Positions 35,124-46,826 of a DNA stretch of 64,000 bases are shown here, one piece after another (positions within the stretch are counted from its first letter, which is position 1; each line of letters opens with the position of its first letter). Source of the stretch: Novosphingobium sp. (GTDB lineage Bacteria > Pseudomonadota > Alphaproteobacteria > Sphingomonadales > Sphingomonadaceae); assembly GCA_017744735.1 (NCBI GenBank), contig JAGIAR010000011.1, forward strand, positions 80,681 through 144,680, given 5' to 3'. The translations under genes were made by a program, and so were the position numbers. The notes beneath the pieces were generated by a model. The model worked only from the letters and a program-made list of their open reading frames with translations. It was not told where the DNA came from and made no database searches.

Positions 35124-37187
35124 TCATCCACCGCGCAACAATTGAACGCCCCAGTCGCGCTCGAACAAATAGAGCAGCAGGCGCGCGGCCTCTCCGCGCG
35201 GCGAGGCCAGTCCGCCGTCGCGCTCTATCAGCAGCCGGGCGTCGTCGTGCGCGAGCGGAAGCAGGCGCTGGATCTGCTCGAGGCCGGCGATGCGAAAGGC
35301 CGTTTCGCCCGACTGGCGGGTGCCGAGCAGTTCGCCGCCGCCGCGCAGCTTCAGATCCTCCTCGGCGATGCGGAACCCGTCCTGCGTTTCGCGCATCAGT
35401 GCCAGGCGCTGCTTGGCGGTCTCGGACAGCTCGCTGCCGCGCAGCAGCAGGCAAGTGGACTTCTCCGAGCCGCGCCCGACGCGCCCGCGCAGCTGGTGCA
35501 GCTGGGCAAGGCCGAAGCGTTCGGCCTGTTCCACAACCATCAGCGTCGCCGCGGGCACATCGACCCCGACCTCGATCACTGTGGTCGCTACCAGCAGCTT
35601 CGCATGGCCGCTGGCGAAACGCTCCATCGCCGCATCTTTCTGCTCGGGGCGCAGCTGGCCGTGGACCAGCACCACCTCCTCGCCGAAGCGCGCCTTGAGC
35701 GCAGCATAGCGTGCCTCGGCCGCCGCCAGGTCATCGCCCTCGTTCTCGCTGTCGCGAACCAGCGGGCAGACCCAATAGGCCTGCTGGCCGGTCGCGAGGT
35801 GACGCTCGATCCCGGAGACGACTTCGGGCAGCCGCTCGATCGCGACCACCCGCGTATCGATCGCCTGCCGGCCGGGCGGCATCTCGTCGAGCCGGCTGAC
35901 CTCCATCTCGCCATATTGCGCGAGGGTCAGCGTGCGCGGGATCGGGGTGGCAGTCATCGCCAGGCAGTGCGGCGTGACCTTGCCCTTCTGCGTCAGCATC
36001 AACCGCTGCGACACACCGAAGCGGTGCTGCTCGTCGATCACGACGAGGCCGAGGTTGCGATAGCTCACCGCCTCCTGGAAGATCGCATGGGTCCCGACGA
36101 CGATCTGGATCGAGCCATCCGCCAGTCCCATCAGGATCCCCTCGCGCGCCCTGCCTTTGTCCCGACCGGTCAGCAGCGCGAGGGTCACGCCCGCGGGCGC
36201 GGCAAGCTGGCGCAGGGTTTCATAATGCTGGCGCGCAAGCAACTCGGTCGGGGCCAACAGGGCCGCTTGCGCGCCTGCCTCGACCGCAATGAGCATCGAT
36301 TCGAGCGCGACGACGGTCTTGCCCGAACCGACGTCGCCCTGCAGCAGCCGCAGCATCGGCGAGGCCTGCCCCATGTCGCCCTCGATCTCGCCGATCGAGC
36401 GCCGCTGCGCCCCGGTGAGGCCGAATGGCAGCTCCAGCCTGCCGCGCAACGCGCCGTCACCGCGCAACGCCTGCCCGCGCCGCTGGCGGTTGCTCTCCTT
36501 CACCAGCATCAGCGCAAGGCTGTTGGCGAGCAATTCGTCATAGGCGAGCCGATCGCGCGCGGCGGCATGCTCGTCGCGGTGGGACAGTGCCAGCGCGGCG
36601 CGCCAGGCTGGCCATTTCTGTCGCTCGATCAGGCCGGGCTCGATCCACTCGGCAAGCTCCGGCAGGCGCGCCATCGCCTGCGCGACAAGCCTGGCCACCA
36701 TCGGCTGGGTCAGACCCTCTGCCAGACGGTAGACCGGCTCGTTAAGCTTGCCGGCAAGCTTCGCGCTCTCCACCTCGATATGCTCGGGGTGCACGATCTG
36801 GAGCATCTGGCCGTACTGGTCGAGCCGCCCGGCCACCCAGCGCGTCTCGCCCACCGGCAGCAGCTTGCGCGCGCTGTAGGAAGCCTTGCCGAAATAGGTC
36901 AGCGCGCAGATATTGCCCAGCGCGTCGGCCGCGAGCACCCGGAACGGCCCCCTTCCCGCCGAAGCGCGATGCTCGGTCGGAGTCAGCGCGACGACGATCT
37001 GTTCGCCGACGCTCGCCTGGTCGAGATTGTCGACAGCATGGCGCAGCACGAAGCGCTCGGGCAGGTGATAGGCGATATCCTTGACCCGCTCGAGTCCCAG
37101 TTTCTCGAGCGGCTTGCGCGACTTCGGGCCGACGCCTTCAAGGGCGCCGGCCTCGACGAACAGCGGATTGAGCATCTCGGGCCGCAT
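35124..37187 (-). CDS. recG: ATP-dependent DNA helicase RecG
   Basis: Branch-migrating helicase for recombination and stalled forks, 687 residues. Order: N-terminal wedge domain with OB fold (LGNICALTYFGKASYSARKL), helicase Walker A GDVGSGKTVVALE (about 289-301), LLAPTELLARQHYE, the DEQHRFGVSQR box, TATPIPRTL, and motif VI region QLRGRVGRGSEKSTC. Start ATG 37187 (MRPEMLNPLFVEAGALEGVG) fits the family. Confidence 0.96.
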   Translation of the reverse strand: MRPEMLNPLFVEAGALEGVGPKSRKPLEKLGLERVKDIAYHLPERFVLRHAVDNLDQASVGEQIVVALTPTEHRASAGRGPFRVLAADALGNICALTYFGKASYSARKLLPVGETRWVAGRLDQYGQMLQIVHPEHIEVESAKLAGKLNEPVYRLAEGLTQPMVARLVAQAMARLPELAEWIEPGLIERQKWPAWRAALALSHRDEHAAARDRLAYDELLANSLALMLVKESNRQRRGQALRGDGALRGRLELPFGLTGAQRRSIGEIEGDMGQASPMLRLLQGDVGSGKTVVALESMLIAVEAGAQAALLAPTELLARQHYETLRQLAAPAGVTLALLTGRDKGRAREGILMGLADGSIQIVVGTHAIFQEAVSYRNLGLVVIDEQHRFGVSQRLMLTQKGKVTPHCLAMTATPIPRTLTLAQYGEMEVSRLDEMPPGRQAIDTRVVAIERLPEVVSGIERHLATGQQAYWVCPLVRDSENEGDDLAAAEARYAALKARFGEEVVLVHGQLRPEQKDAAMERFASGHAKLLVATTVIEVGVDVPAATLMVVEQAERFGLAQLHQLRGRVGRGSEKSTCLLLRGSELSETAKQRLALMRETQDGFRIAEEDLKLRGGGELLGTRQSGETAFRIAGLEQIQRLLPLAHDDARLLIERDGGLASPRGEAARLLLYLFERDWGVQLLRGG

Positions 37188-37361
37188 CGAACCTCAATAG
37201 ACCGGGCGCGGCGGAAACCAAGCACGCCATCGCGCGTTGGAAAAACAGAAAGGAATCAATTGCCTTCGGAACCGTAGGGGTGACAACGAATGCCCGCACG
37301 TACACTGCAACGCATCGCGATGGGCTTGCCAGCGTTCGCGGCCGCGCTAAAGGCCAGCGCG

Positions 37362-37622
37362 ATGGACCGCGATGCCCGCCTTTCCCGAGCCAAGTTCCGC
37401 GCCTGGCACCGCGGCACTCGCGAGGCCGACTATCTGGTCGGCGGGTTCTTCGACCGTCATCACGCCAGCTGGGACGATGACGAACTGGCGTGGTTCGAGG
37501 CGATGCTCGAAGAGCAGGACGCCGACATCCTCGCCTGGGCGCTGCAGGCGCAGGCGGTGCCGCACCACCTTGCCGGGCGGATGATGCGGGCGATGCAAAA
37601 GCTGGATTACGTAAAGGTTTAG
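37362..37622 (+). CDS. sdhE: FAD assembly factor SdhE
   Basis: Small protein of the SdhE/SDH5 family that promotes covalent flavinylation of succinate dehydrogenase. The conserved core is SRAKFRAWHRGTREADYLVG, including the RGxxE-type motif (RGTREAD), then FFDRHHASWDDDELAWFEAM, LLEEQDADILAW-like text and a basic C-terminus. I chose ATG 37362 (86 residues, the usual length), with AAAGG at about 37349-37353 as ribosome site. In-frame ATGs at 37290 and 37320 would add non-conserved residues. It sits between divergent recG and co-directional mfd. Confidence 0.85.
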   Translation: MDRDARLSRAKFRAWHRGTREADYLVGGFFDRHHASWDDDELAWFEAMLEEQDADILAWALQAQAVPHHLAGRMMRAMQKLDYVKV

Positions 37623-37753
37623 GCGAGCTGCGGGTGGGCTAGCGCTTCCGGACTTTCGCCGCTATCTCCACCCCACACAGCCCCAGCACCCCCTCCTCGA
37701 TCGAGCAGGGGGCAAAACTGCGTGCGCCCGAGACCCCGAGAACGACCGACCAC

Positions 37754-41226
<3,473 letters not shown>

Positions 41227-41230
<4 letters not shown>

Positions 41231-42546
41231 ACGCCTTCGGCGTAGGCGAGGAATTCGCCGCCGCTCATCGGCTTGGCGCGCAGGAAACCCTGGTAGAACG
41301 CGCAGCCTTCCTGCGCGATCAGCGCCCGCTGGTCTTCGGTCTCGATCCCCTCGGCGATGACGTCGAGGTCGAGCGCATGCGCCATTGCGACGATCCCGCG
41401 CAGGATCGCAAGGTCGCGCGGATCGGTCGCGATCTCGTCCACCATCGCGCGGTCGAGCTTGAGATAGTCGAGCGGCAGCAGTTTCAGATAGCGGAAGTTG
41501 CAGAAGCCGGCGCCGAAGTCGTCGAGCGCGATATGCATGCCGAGCTCGACCAGCCTGCCGAGGGTTCGCGCCGAGCGGTCGAGATCGGTCAGCAGCGCCT
41601 GTTCGGTAATCTCCAGCGTAAGCCGCTCGGGCGCGAAGCCGCTGCGCTTGAGCAGGCCGGAAAGATCGTTCGCGAAGCTGCCTGCGGCTAGATCGGCCGG
41701 GGTCACGTTGAGCGAGAGCTTGAGACTTGCCGGCCAGTGCGCCGCCGCGTCTAGCGCGCGCGCGGCGATATGGTGCGACAGCTGCGCCACATGATCGGCG
41801 CGTTCGGCGATCGCGAACAGCGCGCCGGCCCCGATCCGGCCGAGCAGCGGGTGCTCCCACCGCGCGAGCGCCTCGGCTCCGACCAGCGCATCGCTCGCCG
41901 CGTCGAATTGCGGCTGGAACAGGATTTCGATCTCGTCGCGGTCGAGCGCGGCGAGCAGATCGGCCTCGAGCTGCGCGCCGCTGCGCCCGGCGATGCTGGT
42001 CTCGCCATCGACCCACACCACACGGCGCCCGGTCTCGTGGCGCGCACGCTCCAGAGTCTCGGCCAGGCGGCCGAACATGGCATCTGCGCTTTCCTGCTTG
42101 AGCGCCCGCATCAGCGCGACGCGGGGCCACAGGCGCAGGGTTCCGGCACCGCCCGGGTTGGCGATCGGGCGCGATACACTGTCGGCGAGGCTCTCGGCCA
42201 GCCACTGCCAGCGCTCGCGGCTGCAGGGCTCGCAGGCGGCGAGCAGGAAGTTGCCGCCGCTCATGCGCGCAACCAGCCAGTCGCCTTCCAGTTCGTCCGC
42301 GGCGAACCGCAGGATGCGGGCGGCGACCGCGACCAGCGCGGAATCGCCGGCCGCTTCGCCATAGGCGAGATTGACCGTATCGAACCGGCGCAGACCCAGC
42401 ATCAGCGCGTGGATCGGGGCGGTTTCGCCCTCGAGCACCGCACGCCGCTGCCACTCCACGATCCGCTCGCGAGCACCGTCCGAGCCGACAAGCCCCGTCA
42501 GCGTGTCGCGCTGCTCGTCGACAACCTCGTCATATTCACTGGCCAT
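41227..42546 (-). CDS. EAL-domain c-di-GMP phosphodiesterase with degenerate GGDEF region
   Basis: A 439-residue protein: an N-terminal GGDEF-like domain (about 1-190) in which the signature is replaced by SGGNF, so cyclase activity is not expected, and a C-terminal EAL domain (about 205-430). The EAL catalytic set looks intact: GAEALARWEHP, LSLNVTPADL, LTLEITEQALL, ALDDFGAGFCNFRYLK, LKLDRAMV and AEGIETEDQ. It should cleave c-di-GMP. No transmembrane segment or sensor domain. The start is ATG 42546; the open frame runs slightly further. Possible link to exopolysaccharide or motility control, but no such gene adjoins it. Confidence 0.92.
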
Positions 42547-42653
42547 GGCGCGGCCATAGCGCAAAGCGGTAAGGATTTCCTTCCTTTCGCCGCGATTGCA
42601 AAACGCCCCGTGCTTTCCTAGCTATGCGCCGATTTCGAGGAGCCGAGACCGCC

Positions 42654-43442
42654 GTGAGTCAGGGACAATCCTTCAGCGCGCTGGCCCTGCTGGCCTCCGA
42701 CGCTCCGCGCGCGCAGGAAGCCGCCGGGGAACTCGCCGGTGCGGCCGACTGGGTGCCGCTGGAGCGCGCCGATGCGGTCGTCGTGCTGGGGGGCGACGGG
42801 TTCATGTTGCAAACGCTCCACCAGATGCTCGACAGCGGGCGCGTGATCCCCGCCTATGGGATCAACATGGGCACGGTCGGCTTCCTGATGAACCGCCCGA
42901 AAAGCCGCAGCAAGCTGTTGGAACGGATCGCCAAGTCGCGCGCGGTCGCGGTCGATCCGCTCAAGATGCACGCGGTCACCCGTTCGGGCGGCAGCGAGAC
43001 CTTCTACGCGATCAACGAAGTCTCTTTGCTGCGCGAAACGCGCCAGACCGCCAAGATCGAGGTCTCCGTGAACGACAAGGTCCGGATCGAGGAACTGGTC
43101 TGCGACGGCGTGCTGGTCGCAACCCCGGCCGGATCGACCGCCTACAACCTGTCCGCCTCGGGCCCGATCCTGCCGCTCGATTCGCACCTGCTCGCGCTGA
43201 CCCCGATCAGCCCGTTCCGCCCGCGGCGCTGGCCCGGGGCGCTGCTGCCCGATCGCAGCGTTATTACCCTGCGCGCACTGGAGGCCGATCGCCGCCCGGT
43301 GGCCGCGGTGGCCGACCAGAAGGAAGTGCGCGACATCGCCGAAGTTCACCTCGAAATCGCGCGCGATCGCGAACTCACGCTGCTGTTCGATCCCGGCCAC
43401 AGCCTCGACGAGCGGATCGTCGCCGAGCAATTTATCGCCTGA
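42654..43442 (+). CDS. nadK: NAD kinase
   Basis: Phosphorylates NAD to NADP. 262 residues from the GTG at 42654, which has AGGAG at 42639-42643 (10-nt spacing). The ATG at 42624 in frame has no ribosome site and adds ten residues. Motifs: the GGDG loop VVLGGDGFMLQTLHQM (about 42-57), YGINMGTVGFLMN, the NE pair AINEVSLLRET and the C-terminal VATPAGSTAYNLSASGPI. Slightly shorter than many NadK proteins, as is common in alphaproteobacteria. Between the EAL gene (divergent) and tRNA-Asn. Confidence 0.93.
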   Translation: MSQGQSFSALALLASDAPRAQEAAGELAGAADWVPLERADAVVVLGGDGFMLQTLHQMLDSGRVIPAYGINMGTVGFLMNRPKSRSKLLERIAKSRAVAVDPLKMHAVTRSGGSETFYAINEVSLLRETRQTAKIEVSVNDKVRIEELVCDGVLVATPAGSTAYNLSASGPILPLDSHLLALTPISPFRPRRWPGALLPDRSVITLRALEADRRPVAAVADQKEVRDIAEVHLEIARDRELTLLFDPGHSLDERIVAEQFIA

Positions 43443-43519
43443 TCGCGAATTTCCACGGCGGGGTGCTTGCCAAACCGCAAAGCCCCAAATATAGGCGCAC
43501 TCCTGCCCGCAAGGGCTGC

Positions 43520-43594
43520 TCCCCGATAGCTCAGCGGTAGAGTAGGTGACTGTTAATCACTTGGTCGTTGGTTCGAATCCAACTCGGGGAGCCA
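43520..43594 (+). tRNA. tRNA-Asn (anticodon GTT)
   Basis: A 75-nt cloverleaf including encoded CCA. Acceptor arms TCCCCGA (43520-43526) and TCGGGGA (43584-43590), D-arm GCTCAGCGGTAGAGT, anticodon loop CTGTTAA with GTT at 43552-43554, T-arm with GGTTCGAATCC, discriminator G and terminal CCA at 43592-43594. Anticodon GUU gives Asn. No attachment-site duplication or island was seen on its 3' side. Confidence 0.97.
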
Positions 43595-43675
43595 ATTTCT
43601 AGAAACCGCTGGAACAAAGCCGCGCACGGAAGATTTGCTCCCTTGGATGGGGGCATTTTTCCGATGGGGTGTTCC

Positions 43676-43822
43676 ATGGTTTACCAGAATGCAGACCTGA
43701 AAAATCCCGGAAGTTTCGATCCACGGCGTCGCCAGATCGACCCGTGCCGCCGGCGCATGCTGTTCGGCCCGGTCCGAGCGATGGAAGAACCGGGCCTGCT
43801 GCGCCGCCTGCTGGGCGGCTGA
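43676..43822 (+). CDS. Small conserved-looking hypothetical protein
   Basis: A 48-residue frame just after tRNA-Asn, MVYQNADLKNPGSFDPRRRQ then IDPCRRRMLFGPVRAMEEPG and LLRRLLGG. The composition is protein-like: mixed charged and aromatic residues with a basic C-terminus, unlike a shadow of another gene. ATG 43676 has GGGG six nt upstream; an ATG at 43664 would add four residues. I do not recognise a named family. Function unknown, and the reading could still be chance. Confidence 0.45.
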   Translation: MVYQNADLKNPGSFDPRRRQIDPCRRRMLFGPVRAMEEPGLLRRLLGG

Positions 43823-43840
43823 GCCGCCCTCCCCCACCTT

Positions 43841-44581
43841 CTACGGCTTGCGGAAGCGCACGGCGAACTTGTCGGTTTCGCCCTTGATGCTCGCGTCGAA
43901 CACCGGCTTGTCGTGCGCGTCCTCGGGATTCTTGAGCAAGTCTGTCCGGTCGTCGAGCTTGAAGCCGACGGCTTCCACTTCCGCGATCGCTGCGTCCGGC
44001 TCGATTCGATGGAGCGTCGCGGTCGCGCCGGTGCCGGCCCCAGGGGCTGCCGCATGGTCTTCGACGAAATAGATCCCGCCCGGCTTTAGCGCCTCGAACG
44101 CCGACTTGTTCACCGCCGCGGGGTTGGCGGTCGGGCCGTTGTGCAGATCGTGGTAGTTCTCGGTCGTCCAGACGACATCGACCTTTTCGGGCAGGCTGAT
44201 CGCGGACAGGTCCCCGACCACCACGCTGACATTCGGATAGGCGGCGGCGAGCGCGTTCACCCCGTCGAGCCCGCCGGGGCGCTGCGCGAAGAACGGCGGC
44301 ACCAGCAGATAGACATGACCTTGCGGTCCGACCGTCTTGGCCAGGATGCGGGTGTAATAGCCGCCGCCGGGGATCATCTCGGCGACCTTGTCGCCCGGCT
44401 TGACGCCGGCGAAGTCGACGATCTCGGCCGGCTTGCGCGCGAGGTCGCGCTGCTTGTCGGCGTCGGGGCGACCGCTGTCGGCCACCGCCGCCGCGATCGC
44501 CGCGCTCGGCTGAGCCCAGGCGGGTACCGCAACCATCGCAAGCGAGGCGCCCATCAGGCTGGCAAGAAGTGCTTTCTTCAC
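43841..44581 (-). CDS. Exported class I SAM-dependent methyltransferase-like protein
   Basis: A 246-residue protein with a clear Sec signal peptide (MKKALLASLMGASLAMVAVPAWA, cleavage before QPS). The mature part has a Rossmann methyltransferase layout: VKPGDKVAEMIPGGGYYTRILA (glycine motif GGGYYT instead of GxGxG), GHVYLLVPPFF, PNVSVVVGDLSAISLP, VWTTENYHDLHNG and EALKPGGIYFVEDHAAAPGAG. The layout matches the COG4798 type of predicted exported methyltransferases. Since SAM is cytosolic, activity in the periplasm is doubtful. Confidence 0.85.
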   Translation of the reverse strand: MKKALLASLMGASLAMVAVPAWAQPSAAIAAAVADSGRPDADKQRDLARKPAEIVDFAGVKPGDKVAEMIPGGGYYTRILAKTVGPQGHVYLLVPPFFAQRPGGLDGVNALAAAYPNVSVVVGDLSAISLPEKVDVVWTTENYHDLHNGPTANPAAVNKSAFEALKPGGIYFVEDHAAAPGAGTGATATLHRIEPDAAIAEVEAVGFKLDDRTDLLKNPEDAHDKPVFDASIKGETDKFAVRFRKP

Positions 44582-44658
44582 GGGTAATCTCCCTCAATTC
44601 AGCCTGTCGGCGGGTCTGGCCACGCACGCTACCCGAGATCGAGGGAGAGACAAGCGAT

Positions 44659-45849
44659 TCAGGCGGGCATGGCGGGCTTTCGCGTCAGGCGGATGAGCTG
44701 CAGCGCCGCCGGCAGCGCCAGCAGCACCAGCACCGCCCCGGCATACCAGGGCGTGTCGTGGCCGAGCTGCTCGTAGACCAACCCGAACAGCGGTGGCGCG
44801 ACGATCCTGCCTCCGGCGTTCTGCGCCATCAACAGGCCCATGATGCTGCCCTGGCGCTCGACCGGCGCGGTCTTCGAAGTGAGCGCGCCGGCGGTAGGAA
44901 AGGCCAGACTGTGGCCCATCATCAGCGTGCCCATCAGCGCCGCGGCGATCCAGGGATCGCGCAGGACCGGCTGGAGCACCATCGACAGCGCCAGCACGAA
45001 CAGCCCGGCAGTGATAATCCGCCCTTCGCCGAAACGGGTCACCAGCGGCTGGAGCAAGAACAGCTGCACGATGAACCCGCCCGCGCCGATCGCGAGAAAG
45101 GCGAAACCGAGATCGCGCGCGGACCAGCCGAAGTTGGCCTTGCTCCACAGGCCGTAGACCGCCTCCATCGAGGCGAAGGCCGAAATGCCCACCAGCGAGA
45201 CGACGAACAGCCGCAGCAGCAGCGGGCTCCGGCTGACGAAGGCGATGCCCTCGCTGTATTTCGGCAACGGGCGTGCCTTGCCCGCCGGCGGAACCACATC
45301 GCGCAGCGCGGTGACCGACCAGAAGCAGGCCAGGGCCGAGAGCCCCGCGGCGATCAGGATCGGCGCATGGAAGGCGGAGAGGGTCGAGCCCGAGCCGGCG
45401 AACAGGCCGCCGATCACCGGACCGCAGATGAAGCCGAGGCTGAAGGCCGAACCGAACAGGCCCATCGCCTTGGCGCGCTTTTCCGGCGGCGAGGCATCGG
45501 CCAGGAAGCCCTGCGCAACGCTGAGCGTGCCACCGAAGAAGCCGTTGACGACCCGGATAGCCACCGCGAGCCACAGGGTCGGCGCGAAGGCGAACCCGAC
45601 GTAGGTCAGCGCGGCACCCGCAGTGGTCCAGATCAGCACCGCCCTGCGGCCGTGGCGGTCGGACTGGCGCCCCCAGTAGATTTCGCCGAACACATTGCCC
45701 AGGCTGTAGGCGGCGAACAGCACCGCCACCTCGAACGGGCCGGCGCCGAACATCGGCCCGTAGAAAGGCAGCAGCGGAAGGATCAGGCTGAAGCCCGCAA
45801 TGTTGATGAACACCGCGAACATCAGCAGCAGCATGCGCCGGTCGATCAT
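44659..45849 (-). CDS. MFS transporter (TetA/TCR-like)
   Basis: Major facilitator with 12 predicted membrane helices, 396 residues. The first helix LMFAVFINIAGFSLILPLLPF, then the loop-2 motif GEIYWGRQSDRHGRRAVL (the MFS motif A, G-x-x-x-D-R-x-G-R-R), and IRVVNGFFGGTLSVAQGFLAD. The C-terminal helices run to about residue 385. It follows the SMP-30 gene with a 3-nt gap, so the two are one transcription unit and the transporter may move the substrate or product of that enzyme; a drug-efflux role is equally possible. Confidence 0.88.
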   Translation of the reverse strand: MIDRRMLLLMFAVFINIAGFSLILPLLPFYGPMFGAGPFEVAVLFAAYSLGNVFGEIYWGRQSDRHGRRAVLIWTTAGAALTYVGFAFAPTLWLAVAIRVVNGFFGGTLSVAQGFLADASPPEKRAKAMGLFGSAFSLGFICGPVIGGLFAGSGSTLSAFHAPILIAAGLSALACFWSVTALRDVVPPAGKARPLPKYSEGIAFVSRSPLLLRLFVVSLVGISAFASMEAVYGLWSKANFGWSARDLGFAFLAIGAGGFIVQLFLLQPLVTRFGEGRIITAGLFVLALSMVLQPVLRDPWIAAALMGTLMMGHSLAFPTAGALTSKTAPVERQGSIMGLLMAQNAGGRIVAPPLFGLVYEQLGHDTPWYAGAVLVLLALPAALQLIRLTRKPAMPA

Positions 45850-45852
45850 GCG

Positions 45853-46731
45853 TCAGCCTCCAAAACGCGGCTCGGGGATGCCGGTGACGCCCAGCCCCTC
45901 GATCAGGAAATTGAGCCCGTCGTCGGGCTGGTTGGGCTTGCCCATGAATCCGGGATCGATCGTCGGCACGAACAGCGTGTCGAGCTTCGGCCCCATGAAC
46001 ATCACGCTCGCCGGGATATTGGTCGGGAACCTGACCTCGCGGATCACCTCGCCCGCCGGGGAGAGACACAGCACCACCCCGCCCTCGCAGATCGCGACCC
46101 AGATATTGCCATCGGCATCGACGGTCGCGCCGTCCGGGATCGGGCCGTAGGCCGAGCAGTCGAAGAACGCGCGGCGGCCGGTCGCGGCGCCGGTCTCGAT
46201 GTCGTAGTCATAGGCGTAGATCGTGTGTCGCAGGCTGTCGGCATGGTAGAGCACCGTGTCGTCGGGCGCCCAGCAGGGGCCGTTGCCGAGATGGATGTCG
46301 TCGTCGAGCTGGGTCAGTCTGCCGTCGGTGCCGAGCGACCAGAGCCCACCTTTCGGCTCCTGCATCTTGCGGTGGCTGGTACCGAACACGAAGCGCCCGC
46401 GCCGGTCCACCTTGCCGTCCGCAAGCTGGAGCTCGGGGTCGATCGGGTCCATCAGCGCGTAGGGCTCGACCGCGCCGGTCGCGAAATCGAGCGTGTGGAT
46501 GCCGGTAACCAGGGCGACGATCGCGCCGTCCGGCGCCGGGCCGCTGCCGCGCAGCGCCATCGAGCCGATCATGTCGGGCACATCCCAGCTTGCGAAATCG
46601 CCCCTGGCCGGATCCCAGCGGAACACCTTTTTCTCGAAGATGTCGATGTAATAGAGCGCCTGTTCGCCGACGTCCCAGACCGGGCCTTCGCCGACCTTGC
46701 ACCGCGGCAGGCCGAGCTTGGTAATCTGCAT
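45853..46731 (-). CDS. SMP-30/gluconolactonase family protein
   Basis: A 292-residue six-bladed beta-propeller of the SMP-30/gluconolactonase/LRE family. Landmarks: CKVGEGPVWDVGEQALYYID (metal Glu in GEGP), ALVTGIHTLDFATG, LADGKVDRRGRFVFGT, HLGNGPCWAPDDTVLYHADS (Asn of the metal site) and PDGATVDADGNIWVAICEGG (Asp). The metal-binding residues therefore look present, so lactonase activity is likely. The start is ATG 46731; a TTG at 46749 in frame falls inside an inverted repeat. Co-directional with the MFS gene. Confidence 0.9.
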   Translation of the reverse strand: MQITKLGLPRCKVGEGPVWDVGEQALYYIDIFEKKVFRWDPARGDFASWDVPDMIGSMALRGSGPAPDGAIVALVTGIHTLDFATGAVEPYALMDPIDPELQLADGKVDRRGRFVFGTSHRKMQEPKGGLWSLGTDGRLTQLDDDIHLGNGPCWAPDDTVLYHADSLRHTIYAYDYDIETGAATGRRAFFDCSAYGPIPDGATVDADGNIWVAICEGGVVLCLSPAGEVIREVRFPTNIPASVMFMGPKLDTLFVPTIDPGFMGKPNQPDDGLNFLIEGLGVTGIPEPRFGG

Positions 46732-46737
46732 GGTTCT

Positions 46738-46773
46738 GTTCTCTCCCAATGGAGAGAACCATAACAGGTGTTA
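46738..46773. promoter_or_regulatory. Two inverted repeats upstream of the SMP-30/MFS operon
   Basis: Just upstream of the SMP-30 ATG (46731): a perfect 9-bp inverted repeat GTTCTCTCC/GGAGAGAAC (46738-46746 and 46751-46759, 4-nt loop), and next to it TAACA-GG-TGTTA (46762-46773), an imperfect operator-like palindrome. The first repeat contains the GAGAGA ribosome-site region, so a hairpin could mask it; the second has the size of a dimeric repressor site. Regulator unknown. Confidence 0.55.
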
Positions 46774-46796
46774 CAATTGCGGCAAGCGCCGGAATC

Positions 46797-46820
46797 GGGG
46801 CCCCGCCCGGGCGGGGCCCC
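46797..46820. terminator. 24-bp perfect GC palindrome just past the secA stop
   Basis: A perfect palindrome of 24 bp running from GGGGCCCCGCCC to its mirror GGGCGGGGCCCC, 6 nt beyond the secA stop (46827-46829). It has no T-run on the minus strand, so it is not a classical intrinsic terminator, but such a stable stem would stall polymerase or protect the 3' end. It separates secA from the SMP-30 operon. Confidence 0.5.
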
Positions 46821-46826
46821 TGACCC

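Noticed and set aside
31884..37277. A 1797-codon open frame on the plus strand opposite the TonB receptor and recG
   Set aside because: It runs antisense through two well-supported genes and has the Arg/Gly/Asp/His-rich composition of a mirror frame in high-GC DNA; no domain can be seen.
43520..43594. tRNA-Asn as an integration site of a genomic island
   Set aside because: No integrase gene, no repeat of the tRNA 3' end downstream, and ordinary genes follow on both sides.
44569..46764. A plus-strand open frame of about 730 codons opposite the MFS and SMP-30 genes
   Set aside because: Composition rich in Arg, Gln, Glu and His with repetitive low-complexity pattern, typical of antisense reading of GC-rich genes.
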